This document shows, in pieces, positions 24,957 through 32,880 of a stretch of 64,000 nucleotides of DNA. How positions within the stretch are numbered: position 1 is the first letter of the stretch; the number at the start of each line of letters is the position of its first letter. A program made the position numbers and the translations under genes. Location of the stretch: NCBI GenBank assembly GCA_002499905.1, contig DANP01000022.1, positions 1-64,000 of the forward strand. The letters are read 5' to 3'. A model generated the notes under the pieces. That model saw only the letters and a program-made list of their open reading frames with translations. It had not been told where the DNA came from and searched no databases. The stretch is from Methanolinea sp. UBA277 (GTDB lineage Archaea > Halobacteriota > Methanomicrobia > Methanomicrobiales > Methanospirillaceae).

Positions 24957-25003
24957 TGCACGGGCGAATAGTAACCTGTTATAACGAAAAAGAGGTGCAT
25001 ACA

Positions 25004-25843
25004 ATGGTAATTAAAGTTGGCGTTGCCAAACTGGGCAACATCGCAAGCGGCGTAATGGCCGAACTCCTCCTCGATGAGAGGGCAGACCGTGAGGACATGC
25101 AGACCTTCATGGCAACCAGTGGAACAAAGCTCCAGCCTGAGGACATTGACCGGGTTGTCAACAACATGCTGGCATGGAAACCCGACTTCGCTGTCGTCGT
25201 CTCACCGAACGGTGTGCTCCCCGGCCCGACCGGCGCCCGTGAGCGGCTCGCTGCTGCCGGGATCCCGGTTGTCGTTATCACCGACGATGTCACCACCAAG
25301 AAGGAGTGGGCTGACATCAAGGAGAGCAAATTTGGCTACATTATCATGAAGGGAGACGCCATGATCGGTGCCCGCCGTGAATTCCTCGACCCCGTGGAAA
25401 TGGCCGACTACAATGGAAACCTGGTCAAGGTTCTCGCTCTCACCGGGGCATTCCGCAAACTCCAGATGGCACTCGACCAGGTCATCGACCAGGTGAAGGC
25501 CGGGAAGAAGGGTGCAGACCTCGTTCTGCCCAAGCTGGTAGTCACCTCAGACAAGGCAGTCGAAGGAGAGTTCACCAACCCCTACGCCCTCGCCAAGGCC
25601 CGTGCAGCCTACGAGATTGCCCAGGCGGTTGCAATGGTGAATGTGAAGGGCTGCTTCATGACCAAGGAGTGGGAGAAGTATATTCCCATCGTGACCAGTG
25701 CCCACGAAATGATGCGCTGTGCTTCCGTGCTCTGTGATGAGGCCCGTGAGCTGGAGAAGGCTGGCGACGGTATCATCAGGAAGCCCCACAAGAAGGACGG
25801 TGTCATCGTCTCCAAGACCAAGCTGGTCAGCAAGCCGGAATAA
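25004..25843 (+). CDS. mtd: F420-dependent methylenetetrahydromethanopterin dehydrogenase
   Basis: A 279-residue enzyme reducing methenyl-H4MPT with reduced F420 in CO2-reducing methanogenesis. It begins VIKVGVAKLGNIASGVMAELL and contains PNGVLPGPTGARERLAA and IMKGDAMIGARREFLDPVEMADYNG, all hallmarks of Mtd, and has normal length. The ATG at 25004 has AGAGGTG upstream; the frame is open for 31 more codons to 24911 but those cover the TATA box. It stands alone, divergent from tfx, with a T-rich terminator after it. Confidence 0.97.
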   Translation: MVIKVGVAKLGNIASGVMAELLLDERADREDMQTFMATSGTKLQPEDIDRVVNNMLAWKPDFAVVVSPNGVLPGPTGARERLAAAGIPVVVITDDVTTKKEWADIKESKFGYIIMKGDAMIGARREFLDPVEMADYNGNLVKVLALTGAFRKLQMALDQVIDQVKAGKKGADLVLPKLVVTSDKAVEGEFTNPYALAKARAAYEIAQAVAMVNVKGCFMTKEWEKYIPIVTSAHEMMRCASVLCDEARELEKAGDGIIRKPHKKDGVIVSKTKLVSKPE

Positions 25844-25851
25844 TCCGGACA

Positions 25852-25875
25852 TTTTTCTTTTTATTATTTGTTTCC
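25852..25875 (+). terminator. T-rich terminator after mtd
   Basis: Ten nt after the mtd stop comes a run of T residues broken by single C and A bases (TTTTTCTTTTTATTATTTGTTT), a typical archaeal terminator of a highly expressed gene. Confidence 0.65.
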
Positions 25876-26029
25876 CGGGGTGCAGGGACACTGTTTCCTC
25901 CCCGGTCAGACCCGTCTGGCCGAAGTAAAAGCTGTCTTCTGCCCGGACCGTTATTTTCCCTGCGGTACCAGGGGGCTGTCGGGAGGGAGAACACTCAGGC
26001 ACGTGATCTGTCAATTTCCAAGAGGGCGA

Positions 26030-26956
26030 TCATTTCCGGTTTCCGAAATCCCGTCCGAGATCCTCGGGGAGGGTGAGGATGACGGGTTCGAGGTGAAGGC
26101 GCTCCATGAACGCCGTATCGCTCGTTGATGAAACATTGGGATTTATCCGGGAGATGATCGAACAGAACGAGGAAAACCCGTTCCGGTTCTTTTTTTTATC
26201 AAAAAAGACGGACATATTGAACGCATAGGTCCCGAGTTCCCGGTAGAACGTGAGGATGCGGAGCAGCCCGTCCACGAATGGCTCGAGGTATGACGAGAAT
26301 TCCTCGCAGGTGGAAACCGGGAGAATGCAGCGGACTTCCCGCTCACCCAGGGGGACATGGTGGGCATACCAGAAGATCTCGTCACCGAACAAATACCGCG
26401 GTGAATTCCGTTCACCCTCCACCAGGTCGTCCCAGTAGCTGCATCCGTTCCTGATCAGGTACCGGACGCCGCCGAGGAGGTATTGTTCGGCAATGGCAGG
26501 CGGCCGCCGATCCGCGAGACCCTGGAGGTGGGGGTGGACAATACTTGCTCCCGCAGAAGGGAGATAGTTCCAGTTGATGCTCTTGTAACCCCCAATGCCT
26601 GAAAAGGATTGGAGCTGGCCGGACAGGGCATCGAGGATCTCGGACCGTGAAAACACCCCTGCATCGTGCCGGGCGGTGATGACCGTCACGGTATGCCATT
26701 CTGCGAACGGGAACAGGTTCGGGAAGGTCACGCTCTCCCCGACGCAGATCCGGTCCCCGGTGGAAAACGTGGGTGTTGCCGAGAAGACCTTCTCCCTGCA
26801 GAACGGGCAGTCCGGTGCGGGGGGAGGCGGCCGGTACACGGTGTCCAGCCGCCGGTTTATGCGTGCAGGGGATATCTTGCACCGGTGACCGGTCAGCAGT
26901 TCTTCCCGGAGCTGGAGGGTATGGCTTCCTGCAGTTGTTTCGGTCACCAAAAACAT
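26030..26956 (-). CDS. Galactose-1-phosphate uridylyltransferase-like nucleotidyltransferase (HIT superfamily)
   Basis: A 308-residue GalT-like protein. It has a CPFC knuckle near residue 50 (DCPFCREKV), the block FPNLFPFAEWHTVTVI, and the active-site-like ASIVHPHLQ at about residues 138-146, matching HPHxQ in which the first or central His is uridylylated in GalT. A second His-rich segment is FWYAHHVPLGE. It could transfer UMP or AMP between sugar phosphates. Other sugar genes are absent nearby, so the substrate is open. The gene sits between mtd and mer on the minus strand with a TATA-like TTTTAATAGG about 30 nt upstream. Confidence 0.78.
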   Translation of the reverse strand: MFLVTETTAGSHTLQLREELLTGHRCKISPARINRRLDTVYRPPPPAPDCPFCREKVFSATPTFSTGDRICVGESVTFPNLFPFAEWHTVTVITARHDAGVFSRSEILDALSGQLQSFSGIGGYKSINWNYLPSAGASIVHPHLQGLADRRPPAIAEQYLLGGVRYLIRNGCSYWDDLVEGERNSPRYLFGDEIFWYAHHVPLGEREVRCILPVSTCEEFSSYLEPFVDGLLRILTFYRELGTYAFNMSVFFDKKKNRNGFSSFCSIISRINPNVSSTSDTAFMERLHLEPVILTLPEDLGRDFGNRK

Positions 26957-26994
26957 GGTCCTTCAGGTTCCATTTCGAGAACAACCTATTAAAA

Positions 26995-27007
26995 TTCTCT
27001 GAAAAAA
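26995..27007 (-). terminator. Terminator after mer
   Basis: CCTTTTTTC on the minus strand (27009-27001), then AT-rich sequence, about 27 nt after the mer stop. The same AT-rich DNA carries the promoter of the downstream GalT-like gene. Confidence 0.55.
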
Positions 27008-27033
27008 GGTGAGGTTCTGTTCTGAGGTGAATC

Positions 27034-28023
27034 TCAGACGATGTACTTGCCGATGAGGCGGATGGAGTTGGTCATGTCGGGGCCGAGCGGGGATCCGAAG
27101 ATAACCTGGGTGACTCCGGCCTTCATCAGGTCCTGGCACTTCTGGCCACATTCCTCAGGGGTACCGGCAATGGTGAAGGCTTCGATCTCCTTATCACCGA
27201 CGAGACCTCCAACAGCCTTGAAGTCAAAGCGGGAGAGCGCGTCCTTGATCTTTGCCACATTGCCCATATCGAGTCCGTGGCGCTGCAGGAGCGGCGGCGG
27301 GGAACCGGCGGCGATGAAGGCAGCAACGATCTTTGCGGCATTCATTGCCTTCTTCTTGTCCTTGTCGACCGAGATTGCCGTGTAGGCACCGACATCGTGA
27401 CCCTTCTTTCCGGCAGCTGCCTCAGCCTGCTTGATAATGGGGATGGCGATCTCGAAGTCCTTCGGGTTGGATGCGTTGATGAGCGATCCGTCACCGATCT
27501 TTCCGGCGAGCTCGAGCATCTTGGGGCCCTGGGCACCGACGTACACCGGGATGCCCTTCTTGCCGGGCAGCGTGACACCGGTCAGCTTCGCACCGTCATA
27601 GTCGAAGAACTGCATCTGCCCGGTCTTCTTGATCTCCTCTCCGGCAAGGAGCTTCCTGATCTGGATGATTCCCTCCTCGAGGCGGGCGACCGGCTTCTCG
27701 CCCGAGATGGCGAGCTTCGGCAGGGTCGAAAGGTCTCCCGGACCGATACCCAGCACGGCGCGTCCGTCAGAGATTTCATTGAGGGTTGCCATGAAGGATG
27801 CCATGGCAGCGGGAGTGTCGGTGAAGGTGTTCATGATTCCCGGGCCCATCTTGAGGCTGTCGGTGTTTGCGGCAATCATGGCGAGGGTTGGGTAGCAGTG
27901 GCGGTTGTTGTAGTGGTTCGTGATCCACGCAAAGTCGATGTCCTTGGACTCGGCCAGTTTGCAGAAGTTCACGACCTGTTTGACATTAATGTTTCCAGGT
28001 ACAAATTCTATTCCATAAGACAA
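27034..28023 (-). CDS. mer: F420-dependent 5,10-methylenetetrahydromethanopterin reductase
   Basis: A 329-residue bacterial-luciferase-like TIM barrel reducing methylene- to methyl-H4MPT. It begins SYGIEFVPGNINVKQVVNFCKLAES, includes AVLGIGPGDLSTLPKLAISGEKP and VYVGAQGPKMLELAGKIGDGS, diagnostic for Mer, and ends RLIGKYIV. Length is normal. GAGGTGA lies 8 nt upstream of the ATG and a TATA-like TATTTAAT about 35-40 nt upstream. It is monocistronic. Confidence 0.97.
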   Translation of the reverse strand: MSYGIEFVPGNINVKQVVNFCKLAESKDIDFAWITNHYNNRHCYPTLAMIAANTDSLKMGPGIMNTFTDTPAAMASFMATLNEISDGRAVLGIGPGDLSTLPKLAISGEKPVARLEEGIIQIRKLLAGEEIKKTGQMQFFDYDGAKLTGVTLPGKKGIPVYVGAQGPKMLELAGKIGDGSLINASNPKDFEIAIPIIKQAEAAAGKKGHDVGAYTAISVDKDKKKAMNAAKIVAAFIAAGSPPPLLQRHGLDMGNVAKIKDALSRFDFKAVGGLVGDKEIEAFTIAGTPEECGQKCQDLMKAGVTQVIFGSPLGPDMTNSIRLIGKYIV

Positions 28024-28307
28024 GGTTTGTCACCTCACTGTTACATATCGAGCGCAAAATTAAATAGCTTATGATTTTTAGTTTTAGAATTTTCCCAGCT
28101 GATACCCGGCACGACGACCCCCAATCTTCCCCTGCCGGCCTTCTCTCCCCGGCCCCGACAGGGTCAGCTATAACCAGAACCTCTATATCCGGTTTCATTG
28201 CTGGAAATCAGGACCATCTGGCGATAGTCTTTTTTTTTACCCCGTGCCATTGGTAATTTAACGAAACGTTCGGTCATCCGGTATTTCAGGGTGAGAATGG
28301 AGAGAAT
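28024..28307. other. Intergenic region between mer and the FtsZ-like gene
   Basis: The 284 nt hold the mer promoter (TATA near 28059, minus strand) on the left and the FtsZ-like ribosome-binding site (GGAGAG) on the right. The middle (about 28100-28230) has no coding frame or strong repeat. Confidence 0.45.
28055..28063 (-). promoter_or_regulatory. TATA box of mer
   Basis: GCTATTTAATT on the minus strand about 35 nt before the mer start, with GAGGTGA as ribosome-binding site between. Confidence 0.5.
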
Positions 28308-29471
28308 ATGAGGGTTTTACTTGTTGGAATCGGTGGAGCCGGGTGCCGGATAGCAGATACCCTCGCACTCCAGGACATCCGGTCCCGTTCCCTGCGCTGC
28401 ACAGATGCCGTAGCGGTGGACAGCAATGCCGATGAACTGAATGCCCTGCAGACCATCCCTCCCGGGAATCGTATCTTCTTCCAGTCTCTCGATCCCTTCC
28501 ATACCATGAACACGCCCGACGTGCTTCCCCTTGATGAAATTATCGCTAGGCTCCATTCACTCGATCCCGGTGACATCGATGCCCTGGTGATCGTCAGTGG
28601 TCTGGGCGGGGAGACGGCTTCCCTCATTCCGGATCTCGTTTTGCACATCAGGGATCGTATGACCGAACCGGTATTCGGGCTCCTCACCCTGCCCTGCACC
28701 CGGGAGGGTGAAGCGGTTCTGGCCCGGGCTGCCGATGCAGTCGATGCCCTCATTCCGATTCTGGATGGCATCTTTCTCTATGACAATGAGCTCTGGTATG
28801 AGCGGGCCAGGGCTGATCAGGGAAAAGAGGAGGGCCAGGGAGGGGATCTCGAAATCAGGCTCCCGTGGCAGAAACCGGCTCCTCCCGTACAAAAGATACC
28901 GGCCGGGTATGCGGGGATCAACACCATGATCGCACGGCAGATCAGCCTCCTCCTGCGGGCAGGGGAGGTGAGCGACCGGGCCGGAACCGAGGCTGCCGAG
29001 GTCGCACTCGATGCCGGCGAGGTGCTGAACACCATCAGGGGAATGGGATGCATCGCCATCGGCTATGACCGGGAACACATCCCGGCAGTCAATCCCGATC
29101 TCATCACCCGGCTCCGCCCGGTGGGCCATACCATCCAGGAGAGTCACCAGAGAGCGTCACGGATGGTCACCATGGCCAGGAAAGCGATCGGGGAAGGGAT
29201 ATCCGTATCCTGTGGGCTCGAAGGCGCAAAAAAGGCCCTGGTCCTGGTAGCCGGCCCGCCCCATGAATTGAGCATGCGGGGCTATATGACCGTCCGCCAC
29301 TGGATCGACAGGAGCATCAGCGGACAGGAAGTACGATCGGGAGATTATCCACTCAGCGGCACCCGGTTTATCGCCATACTGATCGTCCTTTCAGGCCTTG
29401 ACCGGATCCCCCGGGTTGATTCGCTCCGGGAGATCCGTGACGGGATGGCGAAAACGGAAATAACCGGCTGA
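28308..29471 (+). CDS. Divergent FtsZ/CetZ-like tubulin-superfamily protein
   Basis: A 387-residue protein with an FtsZ/CetZ-type N-terminus: LLVGIGGAGCRIADTL (residues 4-19) matches the first nucleotide loop and AVDSNADELNAL (36-47) the T3 region. The tubulin signature GGGTG(S/T)G is replaced by GLGGETA (98-104), and no clear T7 loop (NxDxxD) is seen, so GTPase activation by a neighbouring subunit may be lost. The region around 170-200 is charged and Pro-rich. Archaea carry several such paralogues of unknown role besides FtsZ1/2 and CetZ. GGAGAG precedes the ATG. Context gives no function. Confidence 0.75.
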   Translation: MRVLLVGIGGAGCRIADTLALQDIRSRSLRCTDAVAVDSNADELNALQTIPPGNRIFFQSLDPFHTMNTPDVLPLDEIIARLHSLDPGDIDALVIVSGLGGETASLIPDLVLHIRDRMTEPVFGLLTLPCTREGEAVLARAADAVDALIPILDGIFLYDNELWYERARADQGKEEGQGGDLEIRLPWQKPAPPVQKIPAGYAGINTMIARQISLLLRAGEVSDRAGTEAAEVALDAGEVLNTIRGMGCIAIGYDREHIPAVNPDLITRLRPVGHTIQESHQRASRMVTMARKAIGEGISVSCGLEGAKKALVLVAGPPHELSMRGYMTVRHWIDRSISGQEVRSGDYPLSGTRFIAILIVLSGLDRIPRVDSLREIRDGMAKTEITG

Positions 29472-29496
29472 AGGGCGGTACTCCGCCCCACCTGTT

Positions 29497-30447
29497 TCAG
29501 CGGGACGGGACAAATTTTGAGAACGGTATGTTTCCTGCACCGATCTCGGTCCTGATCGGTATTCCCTTCTCAACAACCGCAGCGACGAAGTTCATGCCTG
29601 AATATGACACGATGGAGAGGCGGTAGGGATCCGAGGGGAGATTAAAGGGTGATATTCCCATGGTCACCGGGAAAACAAAACCGCTCTTCCGCATCTGCGC
29701 TATGGTCTCCCGCACTTTCTTCTCCGCAGCCGCAGGAACCTCGCGCACGTTGGCAAGCGCGGTTCCCGTCCCGGTTGAGACCATCGCATTGACCGAGGTG
29801 AGACCGGCTGATATAAAGAGCTGGAGGGGATCGATCGTTGTCCCCCGGTACCCAATGAGGTCGACGAACTGGATCGGCTCTCCGTGTTCAACCGCAAGCC
29901 TTCCCCCGAACGCCATCTTCACCGGGATTCCCCGGCTCTGGAAGACACCGTCCATGGTGATACTGCACACGGTCATGAGGCCTGCGTTTCCCTCAGGAAT
30001 ACGCGAATCGGAATCGATGATCCGGTATGATGAGAAAAAACCGCATCCGGCCCGGATAACCTCGTCAACTGCTGCAAGGGCTGCATCGAGCCGTTCTTCG
30101 GGAACAACGGAGAGGTTGTAGGCGACATCGCCGGTCTGGGTCACTGGATCAAACGTGCTCCTGAAGGCCAGGCGCTCGAGCTTGGAGATGATGAACCCGA
30201 TACGTTCACCAACAAGGGCACTCTCGGTCTCGGCCATGCCGTAGGGCGTGAGTATCCTCCCAAGGTTTCCGACTTTTTTAGTAAATCCCATCTCATCCAG
30301 GTACCGGAGGTAGTACTGCACCGCCCGGTCGCTCAGGACAAAACCGCGTTCGGCCATCAGTTCCGACAGCCGTTTTGCCCCCATCGGCTCCTGGTGTTCC
30401 TTCAGTATCCTGAGGATCTCGATGTATTTTCTCTCGGTTCGTATCAT
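29497..30447 (-). CDS. nrpR: NrpR-like nitrogen repressor with a single DUF128 domain
   Basis: A 316-residue regulator: residues 1-70 form a winged helix (EILRILKEHQEPMGAKRLSELMAERG, then DRAVQYYLRYLDEMG) and the rest is one NrpR/DUF128 domain (SALVGERIGFIISKLE, then GVFQSRGIPVKMAFGGRLAVEHG and FPVTMGISPFN). In Methanococcus NrpR carries two such domains and represses nif and glnA unless 2-oxoglutarate is present; in Methanosarcina the domains are split between NrpRI (with HTH) and NrpRII. This is an NrpRI-like protein; no NrpRII is in the window. It overlaps dcd by 4 nt. Confidence 0.87.
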   Translation of the reverse strand: MIRTERKYIEILRILKEHQEPMGAKRLSELMAERGFVLSDRAVQYYLRYLDEMGFTKKVGNLGRILTPYGMAETESALVGERIGFIISKLERLAFRSTFDPVTQTGDVAYNLSVVPEERLDAALAAVDEVIRAGCGFFSSYRIIDSDSRIPEGNAGLMTVCSITMDGVFQSRGIPVKMAFGGRLAVEHGEPIQFVDLIGYRGTTIDPLQLFISAGLTSVNAMVSTGTGTALANVREVPAAAEKKVRETIAQMRKSGFVFPVTMGISPFNLPSDPYRLSIVSYSGMNFVAAVVEKGIPIRTEIGAGNIPFSKFVPSR

Positions 30448-30890
30448 GGGTCACACCTGGCCCCGACAGCCCCGTTGCTGTCCTGGTATCTCCCCTTGTA
30501 GGACTGTCCTGCTCCTGCAACCTGGTGGATGATCATCTGGACCACCCGGTCATGCTTCCGGATTGTAAGCGGTTCCGGACCCATATTTACCAGTCCCAGC
30601 GTCAGCTGCCCGCGGAACCCGGGATCCACGAACCCTGCGGTAACCAGAACGCCACGCCTCCCGAACGAGGATCGGGTGCGGAGCGTGGCGGCAAGGTCGG
30701 CAGGCAGCTCGACCTGTTCCACGGAATGGGCGAGCATGCAGATGCCCTGAGGGAGCATAAGGTCTTCTGCGAGGCGGAGGTCGTACGATGCCGGCTGCAG
30801 GCACTCGGCCGCATACGGCCTGATAACCAGTGCCCCGTCCTGGCTCCTCTCTCCAAGCCTTCTCTCAATTTCCTGTGAGGAGAGTATCAT
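30444..30890 (-). CDS. dcd: dCTP deaminase / dUTPase family protein
   Basis: A 148-residue trimeric dUTPase-fold enzyme that makes dUMP precursors for thymidylate. Conserved parts are PASYDLRLAEDLMLPQG, the catalytic/nucleotide motif LRTRSSFGRRGVLVTAGFVDPGFRGQLTLGL (positions about 68-98), and DRVVQMIIHQ. It is shorter than the usual 170-200 residues, lacking part of the insert regions. Whether it deaminates dCTP, hydrolyses dUTP or both is unclear. It is cotranscribed with nrpR (ATGA overlap), an unexpected pairing. Confidence 0.85.
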   Translation of the reverse strand: MILSSQEIERRLGERSQDGALVIRPYAAECLQPASYDLRLAEDLMLPQGICMLAHSVEQVELPADLAATLRTRSSFGRRGVLVTAGFVDPGFRGQLTLGLVNMGPEPLTIRKHDRVVQMIIHQVAGAGQSYKGRYQDSNGAVGARCDP

Positions 30891-30947
30891 CCCATAGAGT
30901 AGTCTCCCGGAAAATGCTTAATATCTTATGATGCCAATGAAAGGGAC

Positions 30948-31019
30948 GGATCCATGGGGTAGAGGATATCCTCTTGGGCTTCGGACCCAAGGACGCGGGT
31001 TCGATTCCCGCTGGGTCCG
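30948..31019 (+). tRNA. tRNA-Arg (anticodon TCG)
   Basis: A cloverleaf folds with acceptor GGATCCA/TGGGTCC, anticodon stem TTGGG/CCCAA with loop CTTCGGA (anticodon TCG, reading CGA), and T-arm GCGGG-TTCGATT-CCCGC. Discriminator G, no encoded CCA, no intron. An AT-rich CTTAATATCTTATG about 30 nt upstream is a promoter candidate. Confidence 0.95.
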
Positions 31020-31129
31020 CTCGGTTACAGAAAAAACCTTAGTCCATCCCTGTCCTTTTCTTGAACTGCTCTGAAATCCGAATTTTTTTCATCAAAGAGA
31101 TGCCGGCAGGAGAACTGCAATAAGGGAGC

Positions 31130-32656
31130 TTATTCCCACTTCATCTCGTGGGGTACGCGGTCGAGCAGCATCCCTTCTACCAGCACCGGCATCAGGCGCC
31201 TTCCCTCTTCGATAGCATTCTGGAGCCGCCAGTTCCGGTCGGCATAAATGGTGAAGATCGGTTCACCCTTCTCCACCCGGTTCCCTTTTTTGGCATGCAG
31301 GAGAACCCCTGCACCGCGGTCATGGGGTGCTCCGGCATTGCGTGCCATGCTGATGAGGGCTTTGTTGTTCATCTCAACGACATACCCGCTTGCAGGGGCG
31401 TTGACCACGAATTCATACTTCCCGGGGAGAATGTCATCAGACTTCACGGCCGGATCTCCCCCCTGGATCTCAATGATCTCACGGAATTTTGCGAGAGCTT
31501 TCCCACTCTTCAGGATGTCCATCGCCATCTGGCTTCCTGTTCCGTGGGGTGCCTTGCCAGACATCTCAAGGGCGATACCGGCGATGGCTGCACTCTTCTG
31601 GAGAAGCGATCCGGGAGCCTCCGCTCCTTCGAGAATGCGGAGCGCTTCCTGAACCTCGAGTTTCGGCCCGATGCTTCTCCCGACCGGGGAATCCCCGTAG
31701 GTCAGCGCACATTCCACCCGCATGTTCAGCCGCTCCCCGATCTCGATGAACTCCCGTGACAGTTTCCTGCCTTCCTGGACATTCGGGACTTTTGTATGCT
31801 CTCCGACCGGAATATCGATAACCACGAGGTCTGCACCGACAGCAAATTTTTTGGCCATCACGCTGGCCAGCATCTGGCCGCGGGCGTCGATCCTGAACGG
31901 GTACTCCTGGATGATGATGCGATCATCGGCAGGTGCGATGTTGGTTGCTCCTCCCCATACGATCGCACCTCCGACCTTCAGGGTCATCTTCTGGACCTCT
32001 GTCGCGGAGAATTCCACCGGGGCCAGGACTTCCATCAGGTCTGCCGTTCCGCCGGCACCGGTGATCGCCCGGGAGCTGGTCTTTGGTATCTTCAGGCCGC
32101 TTGCGGCAATGATCGGCACCACCAGGAGGGATATTTTATTTCCCGGAACCCCTCCGATTGAGTGTTTGTCGACGATGGGATGGGTGTGGAAGGTGAGCTG
32201 CTCCCCGGTTTCAACCATGGCGCGGGTGAGGTGCTCCACCTCGTCCATATCCATGGCATTGATGTAGCAGGCCGTGATGTACGCGGTCAGCTCTGCCGGC
32301 GTGAGATCCTCATTCACCACGTCCCTGATGATGGCAAAAGTCTCGTCCTTGGTCAGGCGTTCTCCATCCATCTTCTTTTTGATGAACTGGAGTGACGTCG
32401 GCCGCTCGGCAAGCCTGACTTCGACCAGATCCCCTTCGATGGCACCAAGCTTCTCATCGGTGATCCGGTAGATACCCACCACTCCCTGTGAGATGAGCGA
32501 GGTGGTAGTGTCAACGAATGCCGCTACCGAGACACCGGTTTTTTCGTTCAGGATCTGGACGCGGTCCCCGGCTAGTACACCGATGCTCCGGGCATCCTCG
32601 ATATTGAGCAGCACTTCGCGGGTTCCGATATCGATTAGTTTTGCGGTGAGTTTCAT
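31130..32656 (-). CDS. deoA: AMP phosphorylase (archaeal DeoA type)
   Basis: A 508-residue nucleoside-phosphorylase-family enzyme with an archaeal N-terminal extension (residues 1-85, LTAKLIDIGTREVLLNIEDA). The phosphate/nucleoside site is at VDKHSIGGVPGNKISLLVVP, SSRAITGAGGTADLMEVLAP and GGAIVWGGATNIAPADD. Archaeal members phosphorolyse AMP to adenine and ribose-1,5-bisphosphate, feeding R15P isomerase and type III RuBisCO, which are not in this window. Length and motifs fit AMP phosphorylase rather than bacterial thymidine phosphorylase. Monocistronic. Confidence 0.92.
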   Translation of the reverse strand: MKLTAKLIDIGTREVLLNIEDARSIGVLAGDRVQILNEKTGVSVAAFVDTTTSLISQGVVGIYRITDEKLGAIEGDLVEVRLAERPTSLQFIKKKMDGERLTKDETFAIIRDVVNEDLTPAELTAYITACYINAMDMDEVEHLTRAMVETGEQLTFHTHPIVDKHSIGGVPGNKISLLVVPIIAASGLKIPKTSSRAITGAGGTADLMEVLAPVEFSATEVQKMTLKVGGAIVWGGATNIAPADDRIIIQEYPFRIDARGQMLASVMAKKFAVGADLVVIDIPVGEHTKVPNVQEGRKLSREFIEIGERLNMRVECALTYGDSPVGRSIGPKLEVQEALRILEGAEAPGSLLQKSAAIAGIALEMSGKAPHGTGSQMAMDILKSGKALAKFREIIEIQGGDPAVKSDDILPGKYEFVVNAPASGYVVEMNNKALISMARNAGAPHDRGAGVLLHAKKGNRVEKGEPIFTIYADRNWRLQNAIEEGRRLMPVLVEGMLLDRVPHEMKWE

Positions 32657-32880
32657 GGCTCTGCAGCTCCGGTACGCATCAGGTTACTGCCGGGATCAGG
32701 AGGCTTCTCCCGGTTCATTAACAACTGGGATATCCCCCTATATGCTCTTTTCTGGCTGATCCGGTTGAATCAGTGACGGATGATCCGGAAAACCTGACCG
32801 GCACCGGATGCAAAGAAATGGAGATCCGTACGGGCCTGCCGGCCTGCGGTGGGGAATGTGAAAAAAAGTGGGTTTTTTGT
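32657..32880. other. Intergenic region between deoA and the S-layer gene
   Basis: It holds the S-layer terminator (T7 on the minus strand) and probably the deoA promoter. No gene is seen. Confidence 0.4.
32861..32867 (-). terminator. U-tract terminator after the S-layer gene
   Basis: On the minus strand CCCAC is followed by seven T residues about 14 nt after the S-layer stop. Confidence 0.6.
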
